64,000 nt of DNA, from contig NC_087082.1 of NCBI RefSeq assembly GCF_026151205.1, positions 5,463,908 through 5,527,907 on the forward strand, in the 5' to 3' direction. The stretch comes from Bolinopsis microptera. Its lineage: Eukaryota; Ctenophora; Tentaculata; Lobata; Bolinopsidae. Under the pieces are notes generated by a model. The model was given only the letters and a program-made list of their open reading frames with translations, ran no database searches and had not been told where the DNA came from. This document shows positions 1-14,027 of this stretch, piece by piece (the first letter of the stretch is position 1; every line of letters begins with the position of its first letter). The position numbers and the translations under genes were made by a program.

Positions 1-29
1 GGACGAGGAGGACTGAGGAGGGGGGGGGG
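1..29. repeat. end of a GAGGA-type minisatellite
   Basis: GGACGAGGAGGACTGAGG matches the repeat that resumes at 2954, so the intervening element seems to have inserted into this array. Confidence 0.6.
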
Positions 30-2949
30 GTCCAAGGGGAACTTTAGGGAACTTTTTTTTGGGGAACTTCAGGAAACCTGGGGGACTTTCCCAAAGTTCC
101 CCAAAATTCCCCAAAAGTTCCCCAAAAAAATTATCAGATTCTACCAATGATTGTAGGTATTGTTTTTTGTTTTTTTCGTTTATTTTATATATTTACATAT
201 CTATACGTGCTCTGTATAGCATTCTTACGAAATTGAGCAGTAAGCACAACTATATTTGAATTGCACCGAGCAATGATAAATGATGATACAGGAGTTGAAC
301 CAAATGTAATGCAAAAAATCAGATAGTAAGGTAACTTACAGCTCTATTGAGAATCATCATGCCAAAAAATTATCATGCTGCAAGTATCAACAAGTAAGTT
401 AAGACTATACCATTATATAATGGTATAATAACATACAAGTTAACATTAATGGGTATTAATGTAAATTAGAGAAATTTTGAATAATTTTGGGGAACTTTTT
501 TTGGGGAACTTCAGAAAGTCCCCCAAAATTCTCCAAAAAAATTATCATGCCAAATAATTATCATGCTGCAAGTATCAACAAGTAAGTTAAGATTATACCT
601 TATAATAACATACATGTTAACATTAATGGGTCTTAATGTATGGACACGTTCATTTGAGTTTGAGGATATTGGTAAACAAAAATAACAGCGTTTTCGACGA
701 TAGTGGCTTAATTTTGACATCTATTAACCTAGCATGTTCAGAAGTTCTGAACATTAGCCACGTAACCCATACTCCCATACGCACCGCTCAGAAAGAAAAT
801 CTATTGTTGTTAGGCACTATAATGTTTCAAATGTCACATTTTGTGTGACTTAGTGAACTGCAGTTGTCTAATTATCATTCTTTGGTCTGAAATATAGTAA
901 ATTAGGTCAATCTTACAATTATGATACAACATTGGTTAATGGGCACGGATCGAACGGTTACAAGGCAATATTTGGGTAACTTTGTCACACTCATGATACC
1001 ATACCTCTATTCTACTGTGAGGTGTCCTAAAAACCCTTTCAACTCATTATTTTATGGTTGCTCTACCAATCATAGCCCTAAAATACATCGTTTTGAATAG
1101 TTAGCTAATACAGGCACTTGGTTATTGGGAAATGAGGTTAATTCTGTCACAATATATGAAATTTTAAATTTTGGGCGAATTATTTATATTTGATTTTGGT
1201 TTGAAAGGCGGGAAAACTTTATATAATGACAATGTAGTTGATGCAAGTTAAGATCAGTTGATGTTTACATTGTCACAAAAAATTATACGAAATCGTAAAT
1301 AGGTTAAAAACAATGATTATAGAATGAAATAGTCTCTTATAATAACTCTTATAATAACTGATGTGACAAAGTGAACATGTCTTGCCCCTATTTTGAAGAT
1401 CTATATTCTATACCTCTATTAGAATTCAACATTCTAAAGTTTAACAATTTTAGGTTAAATTTGTCAAAGTCACTAAAAATGTGACAAAATTAACTTTCCC
1501 TGCCCCAACAATATCAAGATAGTGTGTTAAAATTGGCATACTAGGATGCTTTATTGCCTATATAAATCAATCCAAACTACAAAATATATGTTAATGTGAT
1601 GACGATTACCTAACTCTTATAATAACTGATGTGACAAAGTAACATGTAGATTGCCCCTATTTTGAAGATCTATAACTCTATTAGAATTCAACATTCTTTC
1701 AGAAACGATTGGAAGAATATTGTCCAGAACATCAGAGCTCAATTTTAACAATTTTAGATTAATTTGTCAATTACACTGAAAATGTGACAAAATTAACTTT
1801 CCCTGCCCCAACAATATCAAGATAGTGCACGTTAAAATTGGCATAGGGTGCTTTATTACAGGTATATTAATCGATCCAAACTACGATAAATATCTTTTAA
1901 TCTGATGACGATTACCTAACTCTTATAATAACTGATGTGACAAAGTAAACATGTCTTGCCCCTATTTTGAAGAACTATACCTCTATTAGAATACTATGAA
2001 ACTTAATCATCAACAATTTTTCGATAAGTTATTTTGCCAGCAAGGAGCTAACAGAGTTATAATAATTTTTTTGTGACGAAATTATCCTATTTTTGACCAT
2101 GTTGTGGTAGTTTAATTGTGACACTGTTAACATATTACCACCTGATAATGATTCATGTGACTGGTGCATGGTACTAGCAGTGTTGTTTGATCAATAGTAC
2201 GTAATATAAGGAGTTTAAGGTGGTATATCATTATTTGTTCAATTTCACACATGTTCAGATATCATCAAGATTATGTGACAAAGTAAACTTGGTTGTGCCT
2301 TCTGTGTTTTAATTCCTTACGACTATATGATATAATAACAATTCCCAGCACTTTCAGGCCATCAAATAAACCTACACTACTCAGCATTGCTTATCAGGGT
2401 GCCCTAAACATTCATCACATATTTTCTTTAATGTGTGACAGAGTAAACCTGAGTGCACCATCTAACGAAAAAAGTCGTCAAATATGTAGGTAATGGTCAT
2501 ATGTACCCATCCAATCAACTGGACACTCACAAATTTGGTCAAAAACGGCAGCAAGGGGTCCATATTTACTCCGTCACATGTTTATAGTGTGACAATGTAA
2601 CCATTTCCGTGCCGGCCGTATTTAAGCGATATCTTATCACCTGATTAAGATATCGTTAAGTGACAAAGTTAGCCTAGAGGATGAGACGATTATCCTAACC
2701 ATCAAGGGTTTGTGTAATTTCATAGTGTGACAAATTCAACTACACTGTGCCATTTAATAGGGTCACTTATATTTACCAATATCCTCAAACTCAAATGAAC
2801 GTGTCCGTATATAAGAGAAATTTTGAATAATTTTGAATAATATTGGGGAATTTTGGGGAACTTTGGGGAGTTTTGGGGAACTTTTTTTTGGGGAACTTTA
2901 GAAATCTTGGGGGACTTTCCCAAAGTTCCCCAAAGTTCCCCTTGGACCC
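30..2949. mobile_element. 2.9 kb non-autonomous element with inverted ends
   Basis: The left end reads GGGTCCAAGGGGAACTTT and the right end is its reverse complement (AAAGTTCCCCTTGGACCC). G-rich GGGGAACTT repeats lie at both ends and again near 485-540. A second inverted pair inside is TGGACACGTTCATTTGAG near 641 and its complement near 2790. No long open frame is present. Flanks both carry CTGAGGAGG, but the host minisatellite contains that string many times, so a target duplication cannot be claimed. Confidence 0.55.
1340..2750. repeat. diverged direct repeats with the GTGACAAAGTAAAC motif
   Basis: Three copies of a block starting CTTATAATAACTGATGTGAC lie near 1347, 1616 and 1921. The core motif GTGACAAAGTAAAC, or a close variant followed by a TGCCCC or TGTGCC-like string, recurs about every 100-300 bases to 2740. 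No protein is supported. Confidence 0.6.
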
Positions 2950-2953
2950 TCCC

Positions 2954-4012
2954 TGAGGAGGACGAGGAGGAGGACAAGGACTGAGGACGAGGAAGACTGA
3001 GGGCGACTATGAGGAGGAGGACTGAGGAGGAGGAGGAGGAGGACTGATGAGGAGGAAGGAGGATGATGAGGACTAAGGAAGAGGAGGAGGAGGAGGAGGA
3101 GGACTGGGGGAGGACTGAGGAGGAGGAGGAGGAGGACTGAGGAAGAAGAGAAGGAGGAGGAGGACTGAGGACGAGGAAGACTGAGGAGGACGATGACGAC
3201 TATGAGGAGGAGGAGGAGGAGGACTGAGGAGGAGGACTGATGAGGAAGGAGGAAGGAGGACGAGGATAGGATGAGGACTAAGGAAGAAGAGGAGGAGGAG
3301 GAGGAGGAGGACTGGGGGAGGATCGGACTGAGGAGGAGGACTAAGGAGGAGAAGGACTGATGAGGAGAAGGAGGAGTAGGACTGAGGAGGAGAAGGAGGA
3401 GAAGGAGGAGAAGGAGGAGGACTGATGAGGGGGAGGAGGAGGAGGAGGAGGGTGAGGAGGACGAGGACGAGGAGGACTAAGGACGAGGAGGACTGAGGAG
3501 GACGAGGAAGAGGAGGAGGACTGAGCACGAGGAAGACTGAGGAGCACGAGGACGACTATGAGGAGGAGGAGGACTGATGATGAGCAAGGAGGAGGAGGAT
3601 GAGGACTAAGGAAGAAGAGGAGGAGGAGGAGAAGGACTGAGGAGGAGAAGGAGGTTGAGAAGGAGGAAGAGGAGGAGGAGGACTGAGGAGGAGAAGGAGG
3701 ACGAGGAGGACTGAGGAGGACTGATGAGGGGGAGGAGGAGGAGGGTGAGGAGGACGAGGAGGACTGAGGATGAGGATGACTGAGGAGGACGAGGAGGAGG
3801 ACGAGGACTGAGGACGAGGAAGACTGAGGACGACTATGAGGAGGAGGAGGAGGAGGACTGAGGAGGAGGACTGATGAGGAGGAAGGAGGATGATGAGGAC
3901 TAAGGAAGAGGAGGAGGAGGAGGACTGGGGGAGGACTGAGGAGGAGGAGGAGGAAGAGGAGGACTGAGGAGGAGGAGGAGGAGGACTGAGGAGGAGGAGA
4001 AGGAGAAGGAAG
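2954..4012. repeat. GAGGA/GAGGACTGA polypurine minisatellite
   Basis: About 1.06 kb of purine-rich plus strand built from GAGGA with interspersed GGACTGAGGA. The long Pro/Ser/Leu frames on the minus strand come only from this repeat. Confidence 0.9.
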
Positions 4013-4780
4013 CATCTAAATGTTATTTCCATTTTTTGTCCGTTTTTGTCCGCCCTATTTTTTGTCCGCCAAAAACGGACAAAAAACATGATCCTTCCCC
4101 CCCCTGATCTTGTAGTGAATGGAAATCTAGCGTCCTCCACAACTAAACAAAACAACGGGCGCAATTCTTGTTATTAGGGGAGAATGACCAAAAATTTAAC
4201 ATATTTTTTGAATCTGTGTCTTTGTTTATAAGGTTCAACTCCAGTGCTACTATAATTTGCAGTGTGATGGTACGTGCTGTGCAGTGTGTACATATTTGTG
4301 GCCGTGAAAATTAAAATCTTGCAAAACTCGTTGGAGATCGCTGTGCAGTATGCTGGAGAGATATGACCGGATAACTGATGCAGTGAACTAAGTTTTGGAT
4401 GACTTGAAGCAAGGCAATCTAAAACTGGATGCAGGAGGGACTGAGTTAGTTAAAGACTCTCGTACCGTTCAAGACTGCAACTGTGTTTTTGTGTAAAAGA
4501 GAAAGCAATTTCGCTCAAACAGCAGTGATTATTCACTTAATTGACAGCAAGCTAGAAGAGATATAATCGCCGCTTTCTCGAACCCTTTTCGAGGCCACGT
4601 ACACAATATGTAAAGAAATATCAAAGAACCTTAACTTTGTATAGCTGGTTCAGTTCTACTCGGACCACGATATTTTAGATGCAGATGTAGAACAAAAATA
4701 CAGACTGATCACAAATTTAACCTTAATACGTAACTCTTAGTCTCTGCACCAGCATGCACTTGTCCACAAGACGTATCAAG
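4013..4780. other. no gene seen; one member of a dispersed pair of repeats
   Basis: Mostly unique AT-rich sequence. The piece GGAAATCTAGCGTCCTCCAC at 4120 recurs diverged at 5884 together with CAACGGGCGCAATT, so 4110-4175 and 5880-5930 are related and may bound a larger unit. Confidence 0.45.
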
Positions 4781-4784
4781 AGGT

Positions 4785-5640
4785 ACGTATCAAGAATGAC
4801 TCGGACCGAAAATTTTATAAGCAGGCCTCCCCTCGGCCCTTTGCAACACGAGCTCGGAAGCGGGATCTCTGCCCTCAGAGGTACGTATCAAGAATGACTC
4901 GGACCGAAAATTTTCCAAGTCAAAATTTTTCTGAAAACCAATTTTCTCCACGTTTCATGATACCCTGTTCATTAACTCGGACAGAAAATTTTCCTAGTCA
5001 TAATTTTTCGAAATTTGTCTGAAAACCACTTTTCTTCAAGTTTCATGCTACCCTGTTCATTAGTACCCGAAATATTTTTTCCGAAGTCCACACCTACCCT
5101 TCGATAAACAATTTTGGACTCGAGGCTTACCGATGGTAATGCGATCTCGGCAGGGAGGCCTCCCTTTGCAACACGAGCTCGGAAGCGAGAGCTCTGCCCT
5201 CAGAGGTACTTATCAAGAATGACTCCGACCGAAAATTTTCCAAGTCAAAATTTGTCCAACATTTTTCTGAAAACCAATTTTCTTCAAGTTTCATGCTACC
5301 CCGTTCATTAGTTAAGTACCCGAAATATTTTTTCAGTTTTCCGAAGTCCACACCTACCCTTCGATACACAATTTTGGACTCGAGGCTTACCGATGGTAAT
5401 GCGATCTCGGCAGGGAGGCCTCCCTTTGCAACACAAGCTCGGAAGCGGGAGCTCTGCCCTCAAAGGTACGTATCAAGAATGACTCGGACCGAAAATTTTC
5501 CAAGTCAAAAAATTGAAACCTGAAATTTTTCTGAAAACCAATTTTCTCCACGTTTCATGCTACCCTGTTCATTAGTACCTGAAAATAATTTTTCGGTTTT
5601 TTGAAGTCCGCACCTAGTCAAACATTTTTTGATTTTTTCC
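4785..5640. repeat. about 260 bp direct-repeat family
   Basis: AAGAATGACTC(C/G)GACCGAAAAT occurs at about 4792, 4888, 5215 and 5475. The two clearest units, about 260 bases apart, also share GGCTTACCGATGGTAATGCG and GGCAGGGAGGCCTCCCTTTG. The small frames here are copies of each other and look non-coding. Confidence 0.75.
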
Positions 5641-6935
5641 TTTTCACCTTTTTGTAAAAAGGCAATAGTGAAAGGTTACGAATGGGCGTTTTTGCAGAAA
5701 AACGTGGATTTTGGGGATTGCAGTAGGTGGGTCAAATATATGTCGTGTTCCTTGCTTGCTTACTTCCGTTCGTTACCATGTCAACTTGCCCAACTTGAAC
5801 GTGGCACGCGTAGTGTACTGATGTTTCAATATTATTATTATAAGGTGAGCTGATTAGAGCTTATATTAATAGTTATAGTGAAATGGAAATCTAGCGTCCG
5901 CCAAAACGAAACAACGGGCGCAATTTTTGTTTAAGGATTCGAGTTAAAATGTGACGAAAAATATATGCATTTCAAGATTTTAGAAATACATTTTTTTGAA
6001 GAAATATCCGGCAAACATTTTTGGAACCGGACCCGAACCGGATATTGAAGCCGGATATCCGGCCGGATCCGGATTCAGCCGGATATCCGGTCGGTTCCTA
6101 AACCATAGTAACCAGTAATGACTAATGGTTATGTTGCAGATAATGATGAAAAGTTTTTTTAGTAAGAAGTATTAAAATTTTAAAAGTATTTAATAAAAAA
6201 CAAACATCAAAGTCTCACCTGTAAGCATTCACCAAACCAAGGAGTACAACGCACATCAACATGGTTCGAAATGGAATAATAATAAAATCAGATAATTTGC
6301 ACTCAGTTATACCTTACCTCCAGTTATATGATTATTATCTGAAGTTACGCTATCTGGTCCATATTGGTTACCATTTTATGGGAACCTTAAATCAACTTAG
6401 CGAACCATTTAATTTCAAGTCTAGGTAAGGTGGTTCTGTTTCAGCACTCAGTGATGTTTCAGTACATTTAGGTCAAGTTCAAGTCTTTTCAATTTGTGGT
6501 ATCTAATCTACACTCTAATCTTATTAGTACGCGACGGGGTGTCCCAAGGAAAAGGCCATTAGCGTTAATAACTCTAGAAGTATAACTTCTATAATAACTC
6601 TAGAAGGTTGGATAACGTCCAATATTATGAACAAGGTCTGATCTGGACCTCAAGTTCGAGTAGTGATCAACCGATCCCACGAGTGTCATACTATTGTATC
6701 CCACGAGTTAACTAGAACCTACAGGATGGATCACATGAATGAGCCAAATTTTGAATACAATGATTCAATTTAATCGAAAATATGCTTAGCTGCAGCTCCG
6801 TATATAGTAAGCTCTTTAAGAAAATATCCAATCAGTGCCTATCTGGCAGAAAAATGAATGGAAAAACACATTGAAACAATTCAAGCATGTAGTTATTGGC
6901 AAAATCCTACTACTATTATATATAGGTACTAGTGT
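5640..6935. other. no gene seen; short CCGGATATCCGG repeats
   Basis: Non-coding in appearance. 6008-6098 has several copies of the palindrome-like CCGGATATCCGG. The remainder is unique AT-rich sequence. Confidence 0.4.
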
Positions 6936-8455
<1,520 letters not shown>

Positions 8456-8459
8456 TTTG

Positions 8460-8790
8460 TTTTTTTTTTGTTCAGGGAGCAGGCTTGCCACATAGGTCCA
8501 GGAGTACTGGACGTTTAGGCAGGGTGCTAGGTTATGGAACACACTCAACTAGGTAGTATGAGAGTCCGAAAATCTCCAAAAGGAGATGTCATCAGAGTGT
8601 GATCCACTGCCCGACTGACCTGTGGGTAGAGTTCACTAGACTCTATAACTATAACAGGTAGTATCTTCTGTGTGTTGCTGAGATCCAGTGTCCATGAAAC
8701 CTATCACCTATCTAGATAATAATAACAAAATGGGAGGCACTATTTGTCCAAGTGTGCTTCAAATTAAACTGATAAATAAAATAAAAATTT
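8460..8790. other. no gene seen
   Basis: Unique-looking sequence between the foldback and the 61 bp array. It ends in an (AAAT)n run at 8805-8834. Confidence 0.4.
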
Positions 8791-8801
8791 GAATTTAAAA
8801 A

Positions 8802-8833
<32 letters not shown>

Positions 8834-8876
8834 AACCAATAATAAATATAAGGATAAATACCTTGACTGAAATAGT

Positions 8877-11800
8877 GAATGTCTCTGAAGAAGTAGAGAC
8901 GCTGAACTTGTTACGACACGATATATAATGCTGAAAGAAAGTCTGTCTCTGAAGAAGGAGAGACGATAAAACAAGATACGACACGGTATGCTGAAAGAAA
9001 GCCTGTCTCTGAAGAAGGAGAGACGACACGGTATGCTGAAAGAAAGCCTGTCTCTGAAGAAGGAGAGACGATAAAAACGTGATACGACACGGTATGCTGA
9101 AATAAAGCCGGTCTCTGAAGAAGGAGAGACGATAAAACATGATACAACACAGTATGCTGAAAGAAAGCCTGCTCTGAAGACGGAGAGACGACACAGTATG
9201 CTGCAAGAAAGCCGGTCTCTGAAGAAGGAGAGACCATAAAACCATGATACGACATGGTATGCTGAAAGAAAGCCTGTCTCTGAAGAAGGAGAGACGATAA
9301 AAACGTGATATGACACGGTATGATGAAATAAAGCATGTCTCTGAAGAAGGAGAGACGATTAAAAAAACTTGATACGACACGGTATGCTGATAGAAAGCCT
9401 CTCTCTGAAGAAGGAGAGACGATAAAAACGTGATATGACACGGTATGATGAAATAAAGCCTGTCTCTGAAGAAGGAGAGACGATAAAAACGTGATATGAC
9501 ACGGTATGATGAAATAAAGCATGTCTCTGAAGAAGGAGAGACGATAAAAAACTTGATACGACACGGAATGCTGATAGAAAGCCTGTCTCTGAAGAAGGAG
9601 AGACGATAAAAACGTGATATGACACGGTATGATGAAATAAAACATGTCTCTGAAGAAGGAGAGACGATAAAAACTTGATACGACACGGTATGCTGATAGC
9701 AAGCCTCTCTCTGAAGAAGGAGAGACGATAAAACGTGATACGACACAGTATGCTGCAAGAAAGCCGGTCTCTGAAGAAGGAGAGACCATAAAACCATGAT
9801 ACGACATGGTACGCTGAAAGAAAGCCTGTCTCTGAAGAAGGAGAGACGATGAAAACGTGATATGACACGGTATGTTGAAATAAAGCCTGTCTCTGAAGAA
9901 GGAGAGACGATAAAAACTTGATACGACACGGTATGCTGAAAGAAAGCCTGTCTCTGAAGAAGGAGAGACGATAAAACATGATACAACACGGTATGCTGAA
10001 ATAAGCCTGTCTCTGAAGAAGGAGAGACGACACAGTATGCTGCAAGAAAGCCAGTCTCTGAAAGTCTGAAGAAGGAGAGACCATATGCATAAAAACATGA
10101 TACGACATGGTATGCTGAAAGAAAGCCTGTCTCTGAAGAAGGAGAGACGATAAAACAAGATACGACACGGTATGCTGAAAGAAAGCCTGTCTCTGAAGAA
10201 GGAGAGACGACACGGTATGCTGAAAGAAAGCCTGTCTCTGAAGAAGGAGAGACGATAAAAACGTGATACGACACGGTATGCTGCAAGAAAGCCTGTCTAT
10301 GAAGAAGGAGAGACGATAAAACATGATACAACACAGTATGCTGAAAGAAAGCCTGTCTCTGAAGAAGGAGAGACGACACAGTATGCTGCAAGAAAGCCGG
10401 TCTCTGAAGAAGGAGAGACCATAAAACCATGATACGACATGGTATGCTGAAAGAAAGCCTGTCTCTGAAGAAGGAGAGACGATAAAAACGTGATATGACA
10501 CGGTATGTTGAAATAAAGCCTGTCTCTGAAGAAGGAGAGACGATAAAAACTTGATACGACACGGTATGCTGAAAGAAATCCTGTCTCTGAAGAAAGAGAG
10601 ACGATAAAAACGTGATATGACACGGTATGATGAAATAAAGCATGTCTCTGAAGAAGGAGAGACGATAAAAACTTAATAAGACACGGTATGCTGAAAGAAA
10701 GCCTGTCTCTGAAGAAGGAGAGACGATAAAAACTTGATACGACACGGTATGCTGAAAGAAATCCTGCCTCTGAAGAAGGAGAGACGATAAAAACGTGATA
10801 TGACACGGTATGTTGAAATAAAGCCTGTCTCTGAAGAAGGAGAGACGATAAAAACTTGATACGACACGGTATGCTGAAAGAAAGCCTGTCTCTGAAGAAG
10901 GAGAGACTATAAAACATGATACAACACGGTATGCTGAAATAAGCCTGTCTCTGAAGAAGGAGAGACGACACAGTATGCTGCAAGAAAGCCAGTCTCTGAA
11001 AGTCTGAAGAAGGAGAGACCATAAAAACATGATACGACATGGTATGCTGAAAGAAAGCCTGTCTCTGAAGAAGGAGAGACGATAAAAACGTGATATGACA
11101 CGGCATGATGAAATAAAGCATGTCTCTGAAGAAGGAGAGACGATAAAAAAACTTGATACGACACGGTATGCTGATAGAAAGCCTGTCTCTGAAGAAGGAG
11201 AGACGATAAAAACGTGATATGACACGGTATGTTGAAATAAAGCCTGTCTCTGAAGAAGGAGAGACGAAAAAACTTGATACGACACGGTATGCTGAAAGAA
11301 ATTCTGTCTCTGAAGAAGGAGAGACGATAAAACATGATACAACACGGTATGCTGAAATAAGCCTGTCTCTGAAGAAAGAGAGACGACACAGTATGCTGCA
11401 AGAAAGCCAGTCTCTGAAGAAGGAGAGACCATAAAAACATGATACGACATGGTATGCTGAAAGAAAGCTTGTCTCTGAAGAAGGAGAGACGATAAAAACG
11501 TGATAAGACACGGTATGATAAAATAAAGCATGTCTCTGAAGAAGGAGAGACGATGAAAAACTTGATACGACACGGTATGCTGATAGCAAGCCTCTCTCTG
11601 AAGAAGGAGAGACGATAAAAACGTGATATGACACGGTATGTTGAAATAAAGCCTGTCTCTGAAGAAGGAGAGACGAAAAAACTTGATACGGCACGGTAAG
11701 CTGAAAGAAAGCCTGTCTCTGAAGAAGGAGAGACGATAAAAACGTGATATGACACGGTATGATGAAATAAAGCATGTCTCTGAAGAAGAAGAGACGATAA

Positions 11801-12035
11801 AAAACTTGATACGACACGGTAAGCTGAAAGAAAGCCTGTCTCTGCAGAAGGAGAGACGATAAAAACGTGATATGACACGGTATGTTGAAATAAAGCCTGT
11901 CTCTGAAGAAGGAGACGATAAAAACTTGATACGACACGGTATGCTGAAAGAAAGCCTGTCTCTGGACTAAGGAGAGACGAAAACCGTGATACGACATCGA
12001 ATGCTGAAAGAAAACCTGTGTCTGATGAAGGAGAG
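8877..12035. repeat. 61 bp minisatellite, about 50-55 copies
   Basis: The unit contains GTCTCTGAAGAAGGAGAGAC, then GATAAAAACGTGATACGACA, then CGGTATGCTGAAAGAAAGCC. Some units lack about 20 bases. Each has an inverted GTCTCT...AGAGAC pair (6 bp stem, 8-base loop). No frame of the minus strand of the unit has a stop, and 61 is not a multiple of 3, so long overlapping frames (up to 923 codons) arise by chance of composition. It lies in the region downstream of the last CAD exon seen, where the remaining CAD intron should be. Confidence 0.95.
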
Positions 12036-13868
12036 ACGAATACACTAGTATATACGTATATGTATATAATATCCGTACCATTTTACTGACATCACGGCAT
12101 CAACTTCCACACGACGTTCCGCAAAAGCCGTAAAAGATGTAAAACTGAAACTTTTTAAAAAATTTTACTGCAACTGCTTGAACTATCTTTCTTCATTTGT
12201 TGTCCCCATGTCTCTTCTTTAAACTCTACGACTAAACTTGTGGTCATAGTAACACTACCAAATAAGTTAGTGTTGTCATGGTAACACTTCATCATCTTGT
12301 TCTGGAATAAAAACCAGAACAAGATGATGTTTATAGCCCTCATATGTCTAGTCGGAACTTGTAGCTATTAGCTAATGGTCCCTTGAACTCTTATATTATG
12401 AATTTTCATCCAAATAGGACAAAAAATGACTGAGTTATGAGCAAAAAAACCATATGCCCATATTTGGGCATATGCACCAAATTTAATAGACTTTGGCCCA
12501 TAAATTGGTCAAATATTAATATTTGCAAATGAAACCAACTTTATAAGAAAGGTAAGCTTAAACTATAATACATTTTCTAAGATATATAGCTATATATTTA
12601 TAGAAATGTGGAAACTAAGGCCAAGAGACCACTAAATCAGTTCACGACCAGACGGTTCGGTTTGAGGCATATGTTCACAGCGCCAGTGGTACTGCTATAA
12701 CAAACCGCATAACTTTTGCTTTTTACTCTTGAAGTATAACTGAGTTAATAAAAGTCTGACCGGAAAAAAATTAACAAATTTAAATTTAATCTTATCGATG
12801 TTGCTGTGATAATTAGTGCTCTTTATCGTTCTCTTTTCTAGGTTTCTTAATTAACGGAATAACGAAGTAGGTAGAGGGTTAATTTGTACGGAACTGTTTT
12901 CACCCCTATTCGATGGAAGAGGTGCTCGGAAGGACGGTCGAGTGAGCAGTGATTGGTGCTCATATTAAAGGTTAAATCAAGGCTCTCATTATTAATCACA
13001 AATGATAAGATGCCGCCGACTAAACCACCGTTTTAGCCGAACAGCACATAGCACAATTACCAAATTGCAGTCTTAATCAGGAGTAAAGGTATTGTTCTAT
13101 TACCAAGAATTGGTAATCATCTACAAGAGTCGAGACTTGGAAGTATTTAGGAACCAAGTCAACAAAATAAACGGTCATTTAGAGAAAATAGCCGGCACAT
13201 AACTACTTTGATTATTACATGTGCAATCCACTGCTTTTATGTTTTCACATTCTCTTATCTAGTAATCATGTGAAACGATCCCTTCTAGAATAATTTAGCC
13301 TTTAAAACCGCTGCTATATTATATTATATACGTGCGAAAACGAAAAAAAAACTAGCTAAATAATGGAAAAATCAAATAAATGGAATGGAAAATAGTCTCG
13401 AAAAGTCGAAAACATTTGACTAAAATTGTTGCAGACAAAAAATTTGCGAAATTTGTGACTAAAATTATGGTAACCAACATTTTTGTAACCAAATTTATTG
13501 CGAACCAAATTTATTGGCCTTAATTAGATTATATTCTTCTAATTAAGGTCCCATAGTCCTTACTCTATAGTTAATTAACTAAGACCGTTTTAGGATCAGC
13601 AGATGTAATGGTTAATCCTGATGAATTATATTAACAGATTTTCGACGAAATTTAAATATAATGGGATCTGATTAAAACACATTTAATATTTAAATCTATG
13701 GGTCCAAGTGATTGCGGACATAGTACACGATGTGTTTACCGTGTTTGGAAGGAGGGAACCCATCATATTTTATAAAACGGTTTTTATTTAAGATCATTTA
13801 TTTGTTATTGCTGTAAAATTTTAAAAGTATTTAATAAACAATACACTCAAAGAGGAAAGATTACTAAC
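12036..13868. other. no exon recognised; intron-like sequence with hairpins
   Basis: This lies directly downstream of the CAD donor at 13868, so by position it is CAD intron. The DHOase exon expected next (PHT...) was not found. Two local hairpins stand out, at 12290-12329 and 13519-13551 (CCTTAATTAGA / TCTAATTAAGG). Confidence 0.4.
12290..12329. other. perfect 16 bp hairpin, 8-base loop
   Basis: CATCATCTTGTTCTGG at 12290-12305 is followed after AATAAAAA by its exact complement CCAGAACAAGATGATG at 12314-12329. It is shorter than a usual animal miRNA precursor. A role is not shown. Confidence 0.85.
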
Positions 13869-14027
13869 CGTGATCAGTAGCGAATATGTCAATGAACTTG
13901 AGATTATCCCACAGGAATTGCCTGTCCTCGTCGGTGCCCAAAGCAGGTCTTACAGCAGAGTTGAGTACTGTGCTCTGATTGGTCAGGAACAGGTGGTGGG
14001 GAGACACTTCACAGGTAACCGGCAATC
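13869..14027 (-). CDS. CAD: CAD exon: dihydroorotase segment ending at the catalytic Asp ([13 protein letters not shown]...FATDH)
   Basis: [17 protein letters not shown] and IDIFATDH match the DHOase region that ends in the D-H-A-P-H motif carrying the catalytic Asp. The exon ends one base into the next codon (donor G/GTTAGT). An 18 bp tandem array begins within about 15 bases upstream of the acceptor GCCCAG. The exon that should follow (PHT..., then the linker and ATCase) was not recognised anywhere in 1-13,868. Confidence 0.96.

Noticed and set aside
3073..4164. Long Ser/Pro/Leu-rich minus-strand frames
   Set aside because: They come only from the GAGGA minisatellite and carry no other protein signal.
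8802..11573. 923-codon minus-strand frame
   Set aside because: It is the 61 bp array read without stops in three frames; the codons have no independent support.
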